64,000 bases of DNA from Bradyrhizobium monzae (GCF_021458635.1 NZ_JAIRDQ010000001.1:620001-684000); one strand, 5' to 3'. Shown: positions 30,581-40,299, counted from the first letter of the stretch. Translations and numbers: made by a program. The notes: a model not told the origin generated them from the letters alone.

Positions 30581-32980
30581 TCAGGCCGAGGCAAGCAGCC
30601 GCGGGCGTTCCAGCATCATCGCGACCTCGGAAGCGGGCCGCGGCATGCTGAACAGATAGCCCTGCGCCTGGGTGCAGCCTTCGCGCCTGAGCAGCTCGAG
30701 CTGCGCGTCGTTTTCGACGCCCTCCGCCGTGGTGATGATGCCGAGGCTGCGGCCGAGGCCGGTGACGGCGCGGATGATCGCCACCGAATCTTCGCGCGTG
30801 GCGAGCTCGGACACGAACGAACGGTCGATCTTGATCTTGTCGAAGGGGAAGCTGCGCAAGTAGCTCAGCGAGGAATAGCCGGTGCCGAAATCGTCGAGCG
30901 AGATGCGCACGCCCATGGCGCGCAACTCGTGCAGCGTGGTCAGCGTCGCCTCGCTGTTCTGAAGCAACACGGATTCGGTGATCTCGAGCTCGAGGCGACG
31001 CGCCGCGAGCCCGGATTTCTCCAGCGCCTCGGTCACGGATGCAATCAGGTTCGGATTCTTGAACTGCACCGGCGACAAATTGACGGCCACGCCAATGTTG
31101 TCGGGCCAGGTCGCGGCATCCGCGCAGGCTCTGTGCAACACGAGCTCACCGAGCTGGATGATGAGGCCGGTCTCCTCAGCTAGCGGAATGAAGTTGATGG
31201 GCGAGATCAGGCCGCGCTGCGGATGGTTCCAGCGCAGCAGCGCCTCGAAGGCAACCACGCGATCGCTCGCGACGTCGCGGATGGGCTGGTAGTACGGCTG
31301 GAATTCGTCGCGCTGGAGCGCCGCCCGCATATCCATTTCCAGCAGGCGCCGGGCCTGCGCCCGCGCATCCATGCCGGTCTCGAAGAAGCGGTAGGTGCCG
31401 CGGCCGTCGGCCTTGGCGCGGTACAGCGCGAGGTCGGCGTTCTTCAGCAGCTCGTCGGGATTGCTGCCGTCCTGCGGCGACAGGGAGATGCCGATCGAGA
31501 CGCCGATCACGATCTGATGGTCGTCGATCTCGTAAGGCGCGGAGATCACCTCGACGAGGCGGCCGGCGAGCGCTCGCGCGGCAGCCTCTTCCGAGCGGCC
31601 GATCTGGACCACGGCAAACTCGTCGCCGCCGAGGCGGGCCACGGTGTCGTGCTCGCCGACGGTGGCCTTCAGCCTGCGGCCGACTTCTTTCAGAAGGGCA
31701 TCGCCAATGGGATGGCCGAGGGAGTCGTTGATGTCCTTGAAATGGTCGAGGTCGAGGCAGAGCACCGCGAGTTGGTCGTTCGCACCCGCCCGGCGCAGCC
31801 CCTGTTCGAGCTGCTCGTGGAACAGTACGCGGTTCGGCAGATTGGTCAGTGCGTCATGGCGCGCCATGTGCGAGATCTTGGCCTGCGCCTCCAGCCATTC
31901 GGTGATGTCCTCGAAGGTGGCGACCCAGCCGCCGCCATGCATCGGCTGATTGACGACGCGGATCGAGCGGTCGAACCGGGTCACGACCTGGCTGGTCGTG
32001 CGGCCCTCGCGCGCGTCGGCGACGAGGCGCGCGAAGAATTCGCTTGCATCGCCTTGCCACTGGCCCCTGGCCTGCTCTTCCCGCAGCACGTCGACGAGCA
32101 GTCGGCCGGTGAGCGGAATGTCGGTGCGGCCGAGCATCGCGGCGTAGCGCTCGTTGAACAGTTGGATCTTGCCGTCCGCATCGAACATGCACAGCCCCTG
32201 AGACATGTTCTCGAGCGCGGTATCCAGCACGACCTGCTGCCGTCCCAGTTCGCCCTTGGCGCGGCGGTCGAGCAGCGCCGCAACCAGCGCGATCGCGATG
32301 ATTGCGACCGCGGCACTGGCGGTGAGGAAGGACATCGAGGCCGGCGGAATCGACAGCCCGCTGATCGCGAGCATCGGGTCCGGCGTCAGCAGCACCGCGC
32401 CCATCGCGGTGAAATGATGCGCGACGATGGCGAGCGTCAGCAGGCCGGTCGCAGCCAGCGCATGGGAGCGGTCGTCGCGTCGCGCCGCGACGAGCAGCGC
32501 GAGCGCCGCAAAGACAATACCGAACAGGACAGAGGCGATGACCGTGCCTTCGACCCAGCTCACGCGCGCGGGAATCTCCAGCGCCGCCATGCCGGTGTAA
32601 TGCATCGCCGCCACGCCGCCGCCGACGATGGCACCGCCGAGGACGACCCACAACGTCCGCAAGGACGATACCGCGATGCTCAGTCCGACAAAGGTGACCG
32701 AGATCGCGAAGATCAACGACAGGATCGTCACCGGAATGTTGTAGGCACCACCGTTGCCCGGCCCGTAGGCCAGCATCGCGATGAAGTGTGTCGCCCAGAT
32801 GCCGCAGCCGCTGACGACGGCATCCAGCGAGATCCAGACCAGTCGCCCGGGTCCTTGCGTCGCACGCGCCCGGTGAAACAGGCTGATTACCGCCGCGCTA
32901 GCGAGCAGACACACCGCCCCACCGAGTGCGACCAGACGCCAATCATGCTGATCCGTGAGACAAAACAGAACTTGATACAT
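30581..32980 (-). CDS. MHYT-PAS-GGDEF-EAL cyclic-di-GMP protein
   Basis: A 799-residue membrane signalling protein. Residues 1-245 hold the seven-helix MHYT sensor with three H-containing copies (WATHFIAMLAY, AAMHYTGMAAL, AHHFTAMGAV), thought to bind copper and sense gases. A PAS domain follows (about 255-365, LCMFDADGKIQLFNERYAAMLGR), then GGDEF (about 375-535) with intact RLGGDEFAVVQIG, and EAL (about 550-799) with FEALLRWNHP, LEITESVLL and DDFGTGYSSLSYL. Both catalytic motifs are complete, so it could make or break c-di-GMP. Such proteins switch cells between motility and attachment, which fits the nearby flagellar locus. It is transcribed alone. Confidence 0.95.
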   Translation of the reverse strand: MYQVLFCLTDQHDWRLVALGGAVCLLASAAVISLFHRARATQGPGRLVWISLDAVVSGCGIWATHFIAMLAYGPGNGGAYNIPVTILSLIFAISVTFVGLSIAVSSLRTLWVVLGGAIVGGGVAAMHYTGMAALEIPARVSWVEGTVIASVLFGIVFAALALLVAARRDDRSHALAATGLLTLAIVAHHFTAMGAVLLTPDPMLAISGLSIPPASMSFLTASAAVAIIAIALVAALLDRRAKGELGRQQVVLDTALENMSQGLCMFDADGKIQLFNERYAAMLGRTDIPLTGRLLVDVLREEQARGQWQGDASEFFARLVADAREGRTTSQVVTRFDRSIRVVNQPMHGGGWVATFEDITEWLEAQAKISHMARHDALTNLPNRVLFHEQLEQGLRRAGANDQLAVLCLDLDHFKDINDSLGHPIGDALLKEVGRRLKATVGEHDTVARLGGDEFAVVQIGRSEEAAARALAGRLVEVISAPYEIDDHQIVIGVSIGISLSPQDGSNPDELLKNADLALYRAKADGRGTYRFFETGMDARAQARRLLEMDMRAALQRDEFQPYYQPIRDVASDRVVAFEALLRWNHPQRGLISPINFIPLAEETGLIIQLGELVLHRACADAATWPDNIGVAVNLSPVQFKNPNLIASVTEALEKSGLAARRLELEITESVLLQNSEATLTTLHELRAMGVRISLDDFGTGYSSLSYLRSFPFDKIKIDRSFVSELATREDSVAIIRAVTGLGRSLGIITTAEGVENDAQLELLRREGCTQAQGYLFSMPRPASEVAMMLERPRLLASA

Positions 32981-33085
32981 TGCCGGCCCCTATTCCATCA
33001 GGCACTAAAACCGGCAGAAATGGACAGTCGGTAACCGGCTATGCGCCGATTGCCGGAATGGTGAACAGGGAATGCGTGCGGTTAC

Positions 33086-34501
33086 TCATATTGTTCGCCC
33101 GCCCGCCTTTGCACCGAGGCCGATCAGGCCGGCGGCCAGCAGCAGCACGGCCGCCGATATGATGAGCGACTGGTGAAGGCCAGTCATGAACGCGCTGTCG
33201 GACGCCACCAGCGCCCCGAACAGCGCAACGCCAAGGACGCTGCCGGTCTGCCGCGTCGCGTTGAGCACACCCGCAGCGATACCGGAGCGCGCCTTCTCGA
33301 CGCTCCCGAGCAAGGTCGAGGTGAGAGGCGGCACCAGGAGCCCAAGTCCACCGCTGATCGCGATCATCTGCGCAAAGATCGCCCAATAGCTCGTCCCCAC
33401 CTCGATCCCGACCAGACCAAGACAGCCAAGCGCCGAGATGCAGGCGCCGACGACGATGGTCGGGCACGCGCCGATACGCTCGGCAATGCGCGGCGCCAGC
33501 AGATTGACCGGCAACACCGCGCCCATCATCGGTACGAAGGCGAGCCCCGTCCACCAGGCTGACAGGCCGTTGATCCGCTGGAAGTAGAGGCTGAGCACGA
33601 AGATCAGGCCATAGATCGCGATGTTGACGAGGAGGCCGACGACCGTGGTCAGGGTAAACAGCCGGTGACTGAACAAAGACAGCGGAAGCATCGGCTGCGC
33701 CGTGCGGCTCTCGCGCCAGACGAACAGCGCGGCCAGGACCGCGGCCGCCGCGAAGGCCGAAAGCACGAGCGGATGCTGCCAGCCAAGCCCGCCGCCCTCG
33801 ATGATCGCGCCCGCGAGGGCTCCGAGCGCGCCGATCGCCGCGAGCTGGCCGGGCAGATCGATCTCGCGCGAGCGCGCCCGCGTGGTCTCGGTCGCATAGC
33901 GCCGGCTCAGCCACAGACCGGCGAGGCCGATCGGCAGATTGACGAGGAAGATCGCACGCCAGCCGACCAGCGTGATCAGCGCACCGCCGACGAAGGGACC
34001 GGCGGTCAGCGCCAGGCTGGCGCCCGCGGCCCAGACCGCGACGGCACGGCCGCGCGCGCGGTCGTCCGTATAGGCATGATTGAGCAGCGCCAGCGAATTC
34101 GGCACCAGGATCGCCGCTGCCAGCCCCTGGACCAGCCGCGCGCCGATCAGCACGATGGCGTTGGGAGACAGCGCGCACGCCAGCGAGGCTGCGGTAAAGA
34201 TTGCGAACCCTGCTATGAAGATGCGCTTGGCACCGATCCGGTCGCCGAGTGCGCCGGCCGTCAGGATGAAGGCGGCAAAGGCGATGGTGTAGGCGCTCAC
34301 CACCCATTGCAGCTCGGCAACGCCGCCGCCGAGCGTTTTTCCCATGGCGTCGAGCGCGGTATTGACGATGGTGACGTCGAGCTGCACCACGCCATAGCCG
34401 AGGCTCATCGCTGCCAGCGTGAGCGAGGTCGCAAGGCGCGATGCGGTGCGCGGGGCGCCATTGGCGCCGACAGTTTCATATTTGATGGTGTTGGCTCGCA
34501 T
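33086..34501 (-). CDS. MFS drug efflux transporter, DHA2 (14-helix) family
   Basis: A 471-residue major facilitator protein with about 14 hydrophobic segments. Motif A appears as GALGDRIGAKRIFIAG, motif C-like glycine/proline content in the fifth helix (VVSAYTIAFAAFILTAGAL is in the second), and the segment RLVQGLAAAILVPNSLALL is typical of DHA2 exporters of the EmrB/QacA type. It likely exports toxic small molecules by proton antiport. No membrane-fusion partner or regulator is next to it. The first ATG is used; the preceding leader region is 140 bp. Confidence 0.88.
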   Translation of the reverse strand: MRANTIKYETVGANGAPRTASRLATSLTLAAMSLGYGVVQLDVTIVNTALDAMGKTLGGGVAELQWVVSAYTIAFAAFILTAGALGDRIGAKRIFIAGFAIFTAASLACALSPNAIVLIGARLVQGLAAAILVPNSLALLNHAYTDDRARGRAVAVWAAGASLALTAGPFVGGALITLVGWRAIFLVNLPIGLAGLWLSRRYATETTRARSREIDLPGQLAAIGALGALAGAIIEGGGLGWQHPLVLSAFAAAAVLAALFVWRESRTAQPMLPLSLFSHRLFTLTTVVGLLVNIAIYGLIFVLSLYFQRINGLSAWWTGLAFVPMMGAVLPVNLLAPRIAERIGACPTIVVGACISALGCLGLVGIEVGTSYWAIFAQMIAISGGLGLLVPPLTSTLLGSVEKARSGIAAGVLNATRQTGSVLGVALFGALVASDSAFMTGLHQSLIISAAVLLLAAGLIGLGAKAGGRTI

Positions 34502-34593
34502 GCTGCCACCTCGATTGCAGCCCCATGCGACATATACGCTCCAGACCCTCCATCATGCTTCGACAATGACCGAAGGATGAGTGTCGCTGATAA

Positions 34594-34632
34594 CGAAACG
34601 CCGCGCGTCGACCGCGCGGCGTTTCGCTTTTT
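34594..34632 (+). terminator. Strong hairpin between the DHA2 and DUF892 genes
   Basis: A perfect 14-bp stem (34594-34607 with 34613-34626) and TCGAC loop are followed by CTTTTT on the forward strand. The flanking genes both run on the reverse strand, where it would end the DUF892 transcript although the T-run there is poorer. It is probably a bidirectional terminator. Confidence 0.7.
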
Positions 34633-34640
34633 GGCCTGCG

Positions 34641-35147
34641 CTAGCTCGCAGCGCGCAGATTGATCTTGCTCTCGGCAAGCGAGGTCAGCTTCTTGTCGGT
34701 CGCCTTTTCTTCCTCGAGAGTCTTGGCTAGCACGGCGGCACAGTCGCTGCGGCCGAGCTGCTTGGCCCAGGCGATCAGGCTGCCGTAGCGTACGATCTCG
34801 TAATGTTCCGCCGCCTGCGCCGCGTTGATCAGAGCAGCGTCAAGCACCGCCTTGTCCGCGACTTCGCCCGCGGTCTCGTCGGCCTCCTCGATGATGCCGT
34901 CGATCGCCGGGCAGTCGACCGCCTTCACCTGGGCACCGTGCATCTTGAACACTTCCTCGAGCCGCGTGACGTGCTGCTTGGTTTCCTCGAGGTGCGTCAA
35001 AAAGCCCTGCTTCAGCTGCGGGTCGGTCGCCTTATCCGCCATTTTCGGCAGCGCCTTGGTGAGCTGCTGCTCGGCGTAATAGACGTCCTGTAGCTGATGC
35101 ACGAACAGGTCGTTCATGGTCTTGATGTCTTTTGTGAACAGTCCCAT
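34641..35147 (-). CDS. Ferritin-like DUF892 (YciE/YciF) stress protein
   Basis: A 168-residue four-helix-bundle protein of the DUF892 family. The first helix has FVHQLQDVYYAEQQL, followed by HLEETKQHVTRLEEVF, AEHYEIVRYGSLIAWA and a final LAEEEKATDKKL-like helix. The Glu/His pairs are as in ferritin-like di-iron proteins. Relatives are induced by starvation, salt and desiccation. The start at 35147 (MGLFTKDIKTMNDLF) is the family's normal start, so the extra 49 codons of open frame are rejected. An EcfG-type promoter sequence lies about 90 bp upstream. Confidence 0.92.
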   Translation of the reverse strand: MGLFTKDIKTMNDLFVHQLQDVYYAEQQLTKALPKMADKATDPQLKQGFLTHLEETKQHVTRLEEVFKMHGAQVKAVDCPAIDGIIEEADETAGEVADKAVLDAALINAAQAAEHYEIVRYGSLIAWAKQLGRSDCAAVLAKTLEEEKATDKKLTSLAESKINLRAAS

Positions 35148-35237
35148 CGTTCCGATCCTCGAGGTTTCGGGAACACGACGGCACCGGCTCGTACGAAAGC
35201 CGCTTGTTTCGCCGTGTTCGATTGCTGATGGGGCGCT

Positions 35238-35262
35238 AACCTGCCCACGGCGCCGTCGTTCC
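35238..35262 (-). promoter_or_regulatory. Candidate EcfG (general stress) promoter for the DUF892 gene
   Basis: On the reverse strand GGAAC (35262-35258), 16 bases, then GGTT (35241-35238) fits the EcfG pattern GGAAC-N16/17-(C/G)GTT. The leader to the ATG would be about 80 bases. Many DUF892 genes belong to the general stress response in alphaproteobacteria. Motif evidence only. Confidence 0.5.
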
Positions 35263-35572
35263 AAACAAAGCCCGCAGCGTTTGCTCGGGAACAACGCTTA
35301 CGGGCGCAGGATCTGAAATCATCTGAACGGAGGGACGCACGATAAAGGCCCGGGTCTCGACTCGTATGCTTAACGCGCGCGCCATGTGAACCACTTATGA
35401 CAAAACAGCCGGTCCGGTGCAGAACCTGTCGTTGTCAAGGGCTGCACAAGTCGCTGTTTTTGCCTTAAATGAGCTACATCATGCCTAGCGATCGACGCCC
35501 ATTTCGGGCAGTGATCGCAACCGACCGGCCAATGTCTGGCCTGGTTGGTCTTGCCCCCCGCCGGGAGGATGA
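35263..35572. other. Intergenic region before the UPF0104 gene
   Basis: No gene is seen. The forward-strand gene at 35573 is preceded by GGGAGGATGA, a strong ribosome-binding site. I found no clear dyad, sigma-54 site or CtrA box here. Confidence 0.4.
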
Positions 35573-36655
35573 ATGCACGGATTGCTGCCCGCGCTGAAAC
35601 GCGGTTTCAAGAGATGGATCGGCTGGCGACGGCTCGGTGTTGCCGCGAGCGTGATGATCATCGCCTTCGCGGTTACCTCGCTGCTGCGGACCCTCAAGGG
35701 TATCGATACCGGCGTCATCCTGACCGCATTGACCGATATTCCCCGCGGGCATATCGGCTTGGCCGCGATCTGCGTGTGCCTCGCGTTCTGTACGCTGACC
35801 TTCTACGACTTTTTTGCACTGCGAACGATCGGCAAAAAGCACGTGCCTTATCGCATCGCAGCGCTGTCGAGCTTCACGTCCTATTCGATCGGACACAACA
35901 TCGGCGCCACCGTGTTCACGGGCGGTGCGATCCGTTTCCGAATTTACTCGGACTACGGGCTGAATGCGATCGATGTCGCCAAGATCTGTTTCCTCTCCGG
36001 CCTGACCTTCTGGCTCGGTAACATCTTCGTGCTCTCGATCGGCATGTCCATCCATCCGGATGCGGCCTCGTACATGGATCAGCTGCCGTCGTCGATCAAC
36101 CGGCTGATCGCGTTCGGCGGGCTTGCCTCAATCGGCGCCTATCTTGTCTGGCTCTGCATGGGCGAGAAGCGCCGCGAGCTCGGCCAGAAGGGCTGGAAGG
36201 TCGTGCTGCCGTCGGCGCCGCTGACGCTGGTGCAGATCCTGATCGGGGTGGTCGATCTCGGCTTCTGCGCGCTGGCGATGTACCTGCTGATGCCCGCCAA
36301 TCCGCCGATCGACTTCCTGTCGCTCGCCGTAGTGTTCATCCTGGCAACGCTGCTGGGCTTCGCCAGCCATGCCCCGGGCTCGCTCGGCGTGTTCGACGCC
36401 GCCATGCTGGTGGCGCTGCCCGAATTCGGACGCGAGCAGCTGGTGGCGACCCTGCTGGTCTTCCGCATCCTCTATTTCGTGATCCCGTTCGGCCTCGCCA
36501 TCTCCATCATGGGCACCCGCGAGCTCTGGATGAACGTGGTTCGGCCTTGGCAGGAGCGGCGGCGGCTGGCGGAAGCCTGCGCGCAGGCCAACCTGCCCAA
36601 GGAGGTGACGCCGATGGAGCGCGAGCGGCTGGTGCGCCAGGCCAGCAAGCGATAA
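35573..36655 (+). CDS. UPF0104 / lysylphosphatidylglycerol-synthase-like membrane protein
   Basis: A 360-residue integral membrane protein with about eight to nine helices, matching the flippase-like N-terminal part of MprF/LPG synthases (YSIGHNIGATVFTGGAIRFRIYSDYGL and FASHAPGSLGVFDAAMLVALP are the conserved loops). It lacks the C-terminal aminoacyl-transferase domain, so it cannot attach lysine to lipid by itself. Stand-alone members of this family are proposed lipid flippases or transporters. It precedes the secreted SGNH hydrolase gene by 110 bp on the same strand. Confidence 0.87.
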   Translation: MHGLLPALKRGFKRWIGWRRLGVAASVMIIAFAVTSLLRTLKGIDTGVILTALTDIPRGHIGLAAICVCLAFCTLTFYDFFALRTIGKKHVPYRIAALSSFTSYSIGHNIGATVFTGGAIRFRIYSDYGLNAIDVAKICFLSGLTFWLGNIFVLSIGMSIHPDAASYMDQLPSSINRLIAFGGLASIGAYLVWLCMGEKRRELGQKGWKVVLPSAPLTLVQILIGVVDLGFCALAMYLLMPANPPIDFLSLAVVFILATLLGFASHAPGSLGVFDAAMLVALPEFGREQLVATLLVFRILYFVIPFGLAISIMGTRELWMNVVRPWQERRRLAEACAQANLPKEVTPMERERLVRQASKR

Positions 36656-36765
36656 GGCCAGCAAGCGGTCACGCCGGCAGCCGCAAAGGCGGCAGACAAA
36701 GGTTGCGGGGCGGAGAGCTATGCCCTCTTATTTCCGCCTCAACTTTGCCGTTGAAGACGCGGGCC

Positions 36766-38718
36766 ATGATCCCTGTTTCCCTTTGCCGTTCTCTCTCGGG
36801 CGCCCTGCTGCTGGCCGGGCTCCTTGCCGTTTTGCCGCTTCAGCGCGCCGTCGCGCAGGATGCCGGCGCCATGCAGATCAATTGGGAGGTCCGCAACCGC
36901 TTCCGCCTGTTCCGCGAGGAACGCGACTTCCTGCTGCATGTCGAGAATGCGCGTAACCGCAGCATCCTCGCCGCCGAGCAGTCGCTGGAGCTGCAGAGCG
37001 AGGGTCGCGGCTGGGCCCGCAACATGGTCAACCGGCTCTGCATCGATCTCCAGGGCCGGGTCAACCAGCCCTGCACGCGCGACAACGTCAAAGAGAACTA
37101 CATCACGCCGATCGACCACCCCATCACCGTGCGCCTGACCGGCGCGGTGCCGGTAGGCGCCACCTGCGCCTGGTCGTTCGACGACGGCGACGGACCGCAG
37201 AGCTCGACATTCGACTGCGCCGAGCCGGTCAATCTGCGGGTCCGCTACGGCAAGCAGACGGTCGCGAGTGTCGACGTCTCCTCCGGCTCCGATCCGAGCC
37301 AGCGCATCCAGACTGAGATCCAGGTCCGAGACATCTTCATCGCCGGCCTTGGCGACAGCATCGCCTCCGGCGAAGGCAATCCGGACCGGCCGCTGGCGCT
37401 GTCGGACGAAGGCTTTTGCTTCCGCTCCTATCTCGGCACCGCCGGCGGACAGTATTACCGACCGAGCCGCGCTGGCTTCAAGGGCGGTCGCGCCTGCGAG
37501 GCACCGGATACGCTCGCCAACTGGCAGCGCTACAGCGCGCTCTGGTTCAACTCGCCCTGCCACCGCTCGCTCTACAGCTACCAGGCCCGCACGGCGCTCG
37601 CGCTCGCAGTACGCTACAGCCATATCGCCGTCACCTATCTGCCGCTCGCCTGCACCGGCGCCAGCATCAGCGACGGGCTGCTCGGCTCGCAGCGCGCCCG
37701 CGAATGTCCGCCCGGCAAGAGCGGCGTCTGCAACACCAGCGTGAATGCCCAGGTCGCAGAGTTGCGCGAGGCGCTTGCCGCGGCCAAGAAACGCCAGCCG
37801 GATCGCAATCTCGATCTCGTGCTGCTCTCGATCGGCGCCAACGACGTCTACTTCTCCGGCCTCGTCGCCGACGTCATCGTCGAAACCGCAACCGAACGTG
37901 CACTGTTCCGCCGTTCCGGCGTGATGGCGAGCGTCGACGATTCCCGCGATGCGCTCCAGCGCGAACTGCCGCAGAACTTCGTCAAGCTGCGCGAGGCGCT
38001 GAAGCCGCTGGTCGGCGGCGATCTCTCGCACGTGGTCTATGTCTCCTACGCCAACCCGGCGCTGGCCGACGGCGGCGTACCCTGTCGTGGCGGCCGCGCC
38101 GGCTTCGACATCCATCCCGCCTTCAATGCCGATCCTCAGCGCCTCGCCCGCGTCTCGACCTTCGTCGACACCGAGTTCCTGCCGCAGTTGAAGGGACTTG
38201 CCACGTGCACCCACGGCGCGCTGTGCCGCGATCCCGAAAGTGACAGCATGACCTTCGTCGACACGCATCAGGCGGCGTTCGCCGATCACGGTTTTTGCGC
38301 TCATTCCGGCAATGATCCCGAATTCGATCGCACCTGCTTCGCCGAGAACGGCCAGAGCTTCAATCCGGATATCGTCAGTGCGGCCAGCCAGCCGATGCTG
38401 TGCGGCCGCGGCGCCTCGGAATACCGTGCCTACCTGCCGCGCGCGCGCTGGATCCGCGATGCCAATGACAGTTATTTTGCGGCGATGACCTATCCGCAAG
38501 GGTTGCCGGCGGCGAGTCAGCCAAACGACATCCACGACGCGACCTGGGGCGTGCTTTCAGCCGTCTATGGCGGCGCCGTGCATCCGAGCGCCGAAGGCCA
38601 CGCGGCTATGGCGGACGCCACACTGCCGGCCGCAAGCGCGGTGCTCGGCCTGGATGCCGCGCCGCCAGGCGTCACGCGCGGACTGTTGGCTCCGTTGCTG
38701 CCAGGCGCCCAGCGGTAG
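36766..38718 (+). CDS. Secreted SGNH/GDSL-type hydrolase
   Basis: A 650-residue exported protein. Residues 1-30 are a Sec signal peptide (VSLCRSLSGALLLAGLLAVLP, cut after AVA). A beta-rich domain follows (about 31-185), with paired cysteines. The SGNH fold starts at FIAGLGDSIASGEGNP, with S198 as nucleophile, continues to block III IGANDVYFS, and ends with the catalytic H in VHPSAEGHAAM. Family members are esterases/lipases or deacetylases of envelope and exopolymer sugars. Many cysteines in the catalytic part suggest disulfides in the periplasm or outside the cell. The start at 36766 begins the signal peptide; the longer open frame is rejected. Confidence 0.85.
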   Translation: MIPVSLCRSLSGALLLAGLLAVLPLQRAVAQDAGAMQINWEVRNRFRLFREERDFLLHVENARNRSILAAEQSLELQSEGRGWARNMVNRLCIDLQGRVNQPCTRDNVKENYITPIDHPITVRLTGAVPVGATCAWSFDDGDGPQSSTFDCAEPVNLRVRYGKQTVASVDVSSGSDPSQRIQTEIQVRDIFIAGLGDSIASGEGNPDRPLALSDEGFCFRSYLGTAGGQYYRPSRAGFKGGRACEAPDTLANWQRYSALWFNSPCHRSLYSYQARTALALAVRYSHIAVTYLPLACTGASISDGLLGSQRARECPPGKSGVCNTSVNAQVAELREALAAAKKRQPDRNLDLVLLSIGANDVYFSGLVADVIVETATERALFRRSGVMASVDDSRDALQRELPQNFVKLREALKPLVGGDLSHVVYVSYANPALADGGVPCRGGRAGFDIHPAFNADPQRLARVSTFVDTEFLPQLKGLATCTHGALCRDPESDSMTFVDTHQAAFADHGFCAHSGNDPEFDRTCFAENGQSFNPDIVSAASQPMLCGRGASEYRAYLPRARWIRDANDSYFAAMTYPQGLPAASQPNDIHDATWGVLSAVYGGAVHPSAEGHAAMADATLPAASAVLGLDAAPPGVTRGLLAPLLPGAQR

Positions 38719-38735
38719 TACACGCTGCCACCACG

Positions 38736-38808
38736 TCATTGCGAACGCAGCTAAGCAATCCAGGGTCCCATCGCGGAAAGATTCTGGATTGCTTGGCTGC
38801 ACTCGCAA
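38736..38808. repeat. Dispersed palindromic repeat of the CGTCATTGCGA family
   Basis: GCAATCCAG (38755-38763) pairs with CTGGATTGC (38784-38792), flanked by CATTGCGA and CTCGCAA. A half copy lies at 26290. The element sits between the SGNH gene and the aldarate locus and may act as a transcript end. Confidence 0.7.
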
Positions 38809-38957
38809 AGAAGAGTTTGCGGTCACGTTCCCGCGACTTGCCGTTCCATCAATTCAAAAACGGCATCAATCGATACTCCCTTGAACTTGGACACTTTCCC
38901 GCGTGCGCCTCTAGGAGTCGCATTGAGGAAACAATTCGAGTTCTAAGGAGGCGCCCG

Positions 38958-40298
38958 ATGAGCGCAGTGGTGTCCGCAACAGACGTGAGGAGGTCTCGCG
39001 TCAGGCTGTTCATCGTGACCATGCTGTTCCTGGTCACCACCGTGAATTACGCCGACCGCGCCACGCTCTCGATCGCGGGCGCCGCGCTCTCCAAGGAGCT
39101 TCATCTCGATCCCGTCGCCATGGGCTGGATCTTCTCGGCCTTCGGCTGGTCCTATGTCGTAGCCCAGGTGCCGGGCGGCTGGCTGCTCGACCGCTATGGC
39201 TCGCGCCTCGTCTACGCCTTCAGCATCATCGTCTGGTCGCTGTTCACGATGATGCAGGGCTGGGTCGGCTTCTTCAGCGCCGGCGCCGCCGTCACTGTGC
39301 TGTTCGCGCTTCGCCTTCTGGTCGGCGTCGCGGAAGCGCCGTCCTTCCCAGCCAATGCACGCATCGTCGCCGCCTGGTTTCCCGGCAATGAGCGCGGCAC
39401 CGCATCGGCCTTCTTCAATTCCGGCCAGTACTTCGCCACCGTGATCTTCGCACCCCTGATGGGCTGGATCGCCCATGATTACGGCTGGCGCTACGTGTTC
39501 TTCGTGATGGGCGGGCTCGGCGTCATCATGGGCCTCGCCTGGATCAAGACCGTCTATGGGCCGAAGGAGCATCCCGGCATCAACGAGGCCGAGTTCGACT
39601 ACATCCAAGAGGGTGGCGCACTGGTCGATCTCGATGCGCCCAAGGACGAGCGCGCGCCGGACTCCGGTCCGAAATGGGACCATATCCGCCAGTTGCTCTC
39701 CAACCGCATGATGCTCGGCGTCTATCTCGGCCAGTACTGCATCAACACGCTGACCTATTTCTTCCTGACCTGGTTCCCGGTGTACCTGGTCAAGGAGCGC
39801 GGCCTCTCGATCCTGCAGGCCGGCTTCGTCGCGACGCTGCCCGCGCTGTGCGGCTTCATCGGCGGCGTGCTCGGCGGCGTCATCTCCGACGCCATTCTGC
39901 GCAAGACCGGATCGCTGACCATGGCGCGCAAGATCCCGATCGTCGGAGGCATGCTGCTGTCGATGTCGATCATCGCCTGCAACTACGTCGACGGCCAGGC
40001 GCTGGTGGTCGGCTTCATGGCGCTCGCCTTCTTCGGCAAGGGCATCGGCGCGCTCGGCTGGGCGGTCGTCTCCGACACTTCCCCCAAGGAGGCCGGCGGC
40101 GTCTCCGGAGGCCTGTTCAACTCCTTCGGCAACCTCTCCTCGATCACCACGCCGATCGTGATCGGCTACATCGTGGCCGCGACCGGCTCCTTCAATGGTG
40201 CCTTGGTGTTCGTCGGCATCAATGCGCTGGTGGCCGCGGTCGCCTACCTCGTCGTGGTCGGCAAGATCGAGCGGGTGGTGCTCAAACGTTCCTCCTGA
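38958..40298 (+). CDS. MFS aldarate transporter (anion:cation symporter type)
   Basis: A 446-residue major facilitator with 12 likely helices. The start NYADRATLSIAGAALSKELHL and the segment IFSAFGWSYVVAQVPGGWLLDRYGSRLVY are characteristic of the ACS branch, which includes the glucarate/galactarate permeases GudP/GarP. Position at the head of a complete aldarate-degradation locus makes glucarate/galactarate uptake the best guess. The start at 38958 has a perfect AAGGAGG seven bases upstream; the longer frame would start inside the repeat. Two hairpins follow the stop, so it is largely independent of the LysR gene. Confidence 0.88.
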   Translation: MSAVVSATDVRRSRVRLFIVTMLFLVTTVNYADRATLSIAGAALSKELHLDPVAMGWIFSAFGWSYVVAQVPGGWLLDRYGSRLVYAFSIIVWSLFTMMQGWVGFFSAGAAVTVLFALRLLVGVAEAPSFPANARIVAAWFPGNERGTASAFFNSGQYFATVIFAPLMGWIAHDYGWRYVFFVMGGLGVIMGLAWIKTVYGPKEHPGINEAEFDYIQEGGALVDLDAPKDERAPDSGPKWDHIRQLLSNRMMLGVYLGQYCINTLTYFFLTWFPVYLVKERGLSILQAGFVATLPALCGFIGGVLGGVISDAILRKTGSLTMARKIPIVGGMLLSMSIIACNYVDGQALVVGFMALAFFGKGIGALGWAVVSDTSPKEAGGVSGGLFNSFGNLSSITTPIVIGYIVAATGSFNGALVFVGINALVAAVAYLVVVGKIERVVLKRSS

Positions 40299-40299
40299 G

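Noticed and set aside
31223..33034. A 603-codon forward frame over the MHYT-GGDEF-EAL gene
   Set aside because: The reverse frame has intact domains end to end; the forward one is low in sequence complexity.
36739..38535. A 598-codon reverse frame over the SGNH gene
   Set aside because: The forward frame has a signal peptide and complete SGNH blocks; the reverse frame has none.
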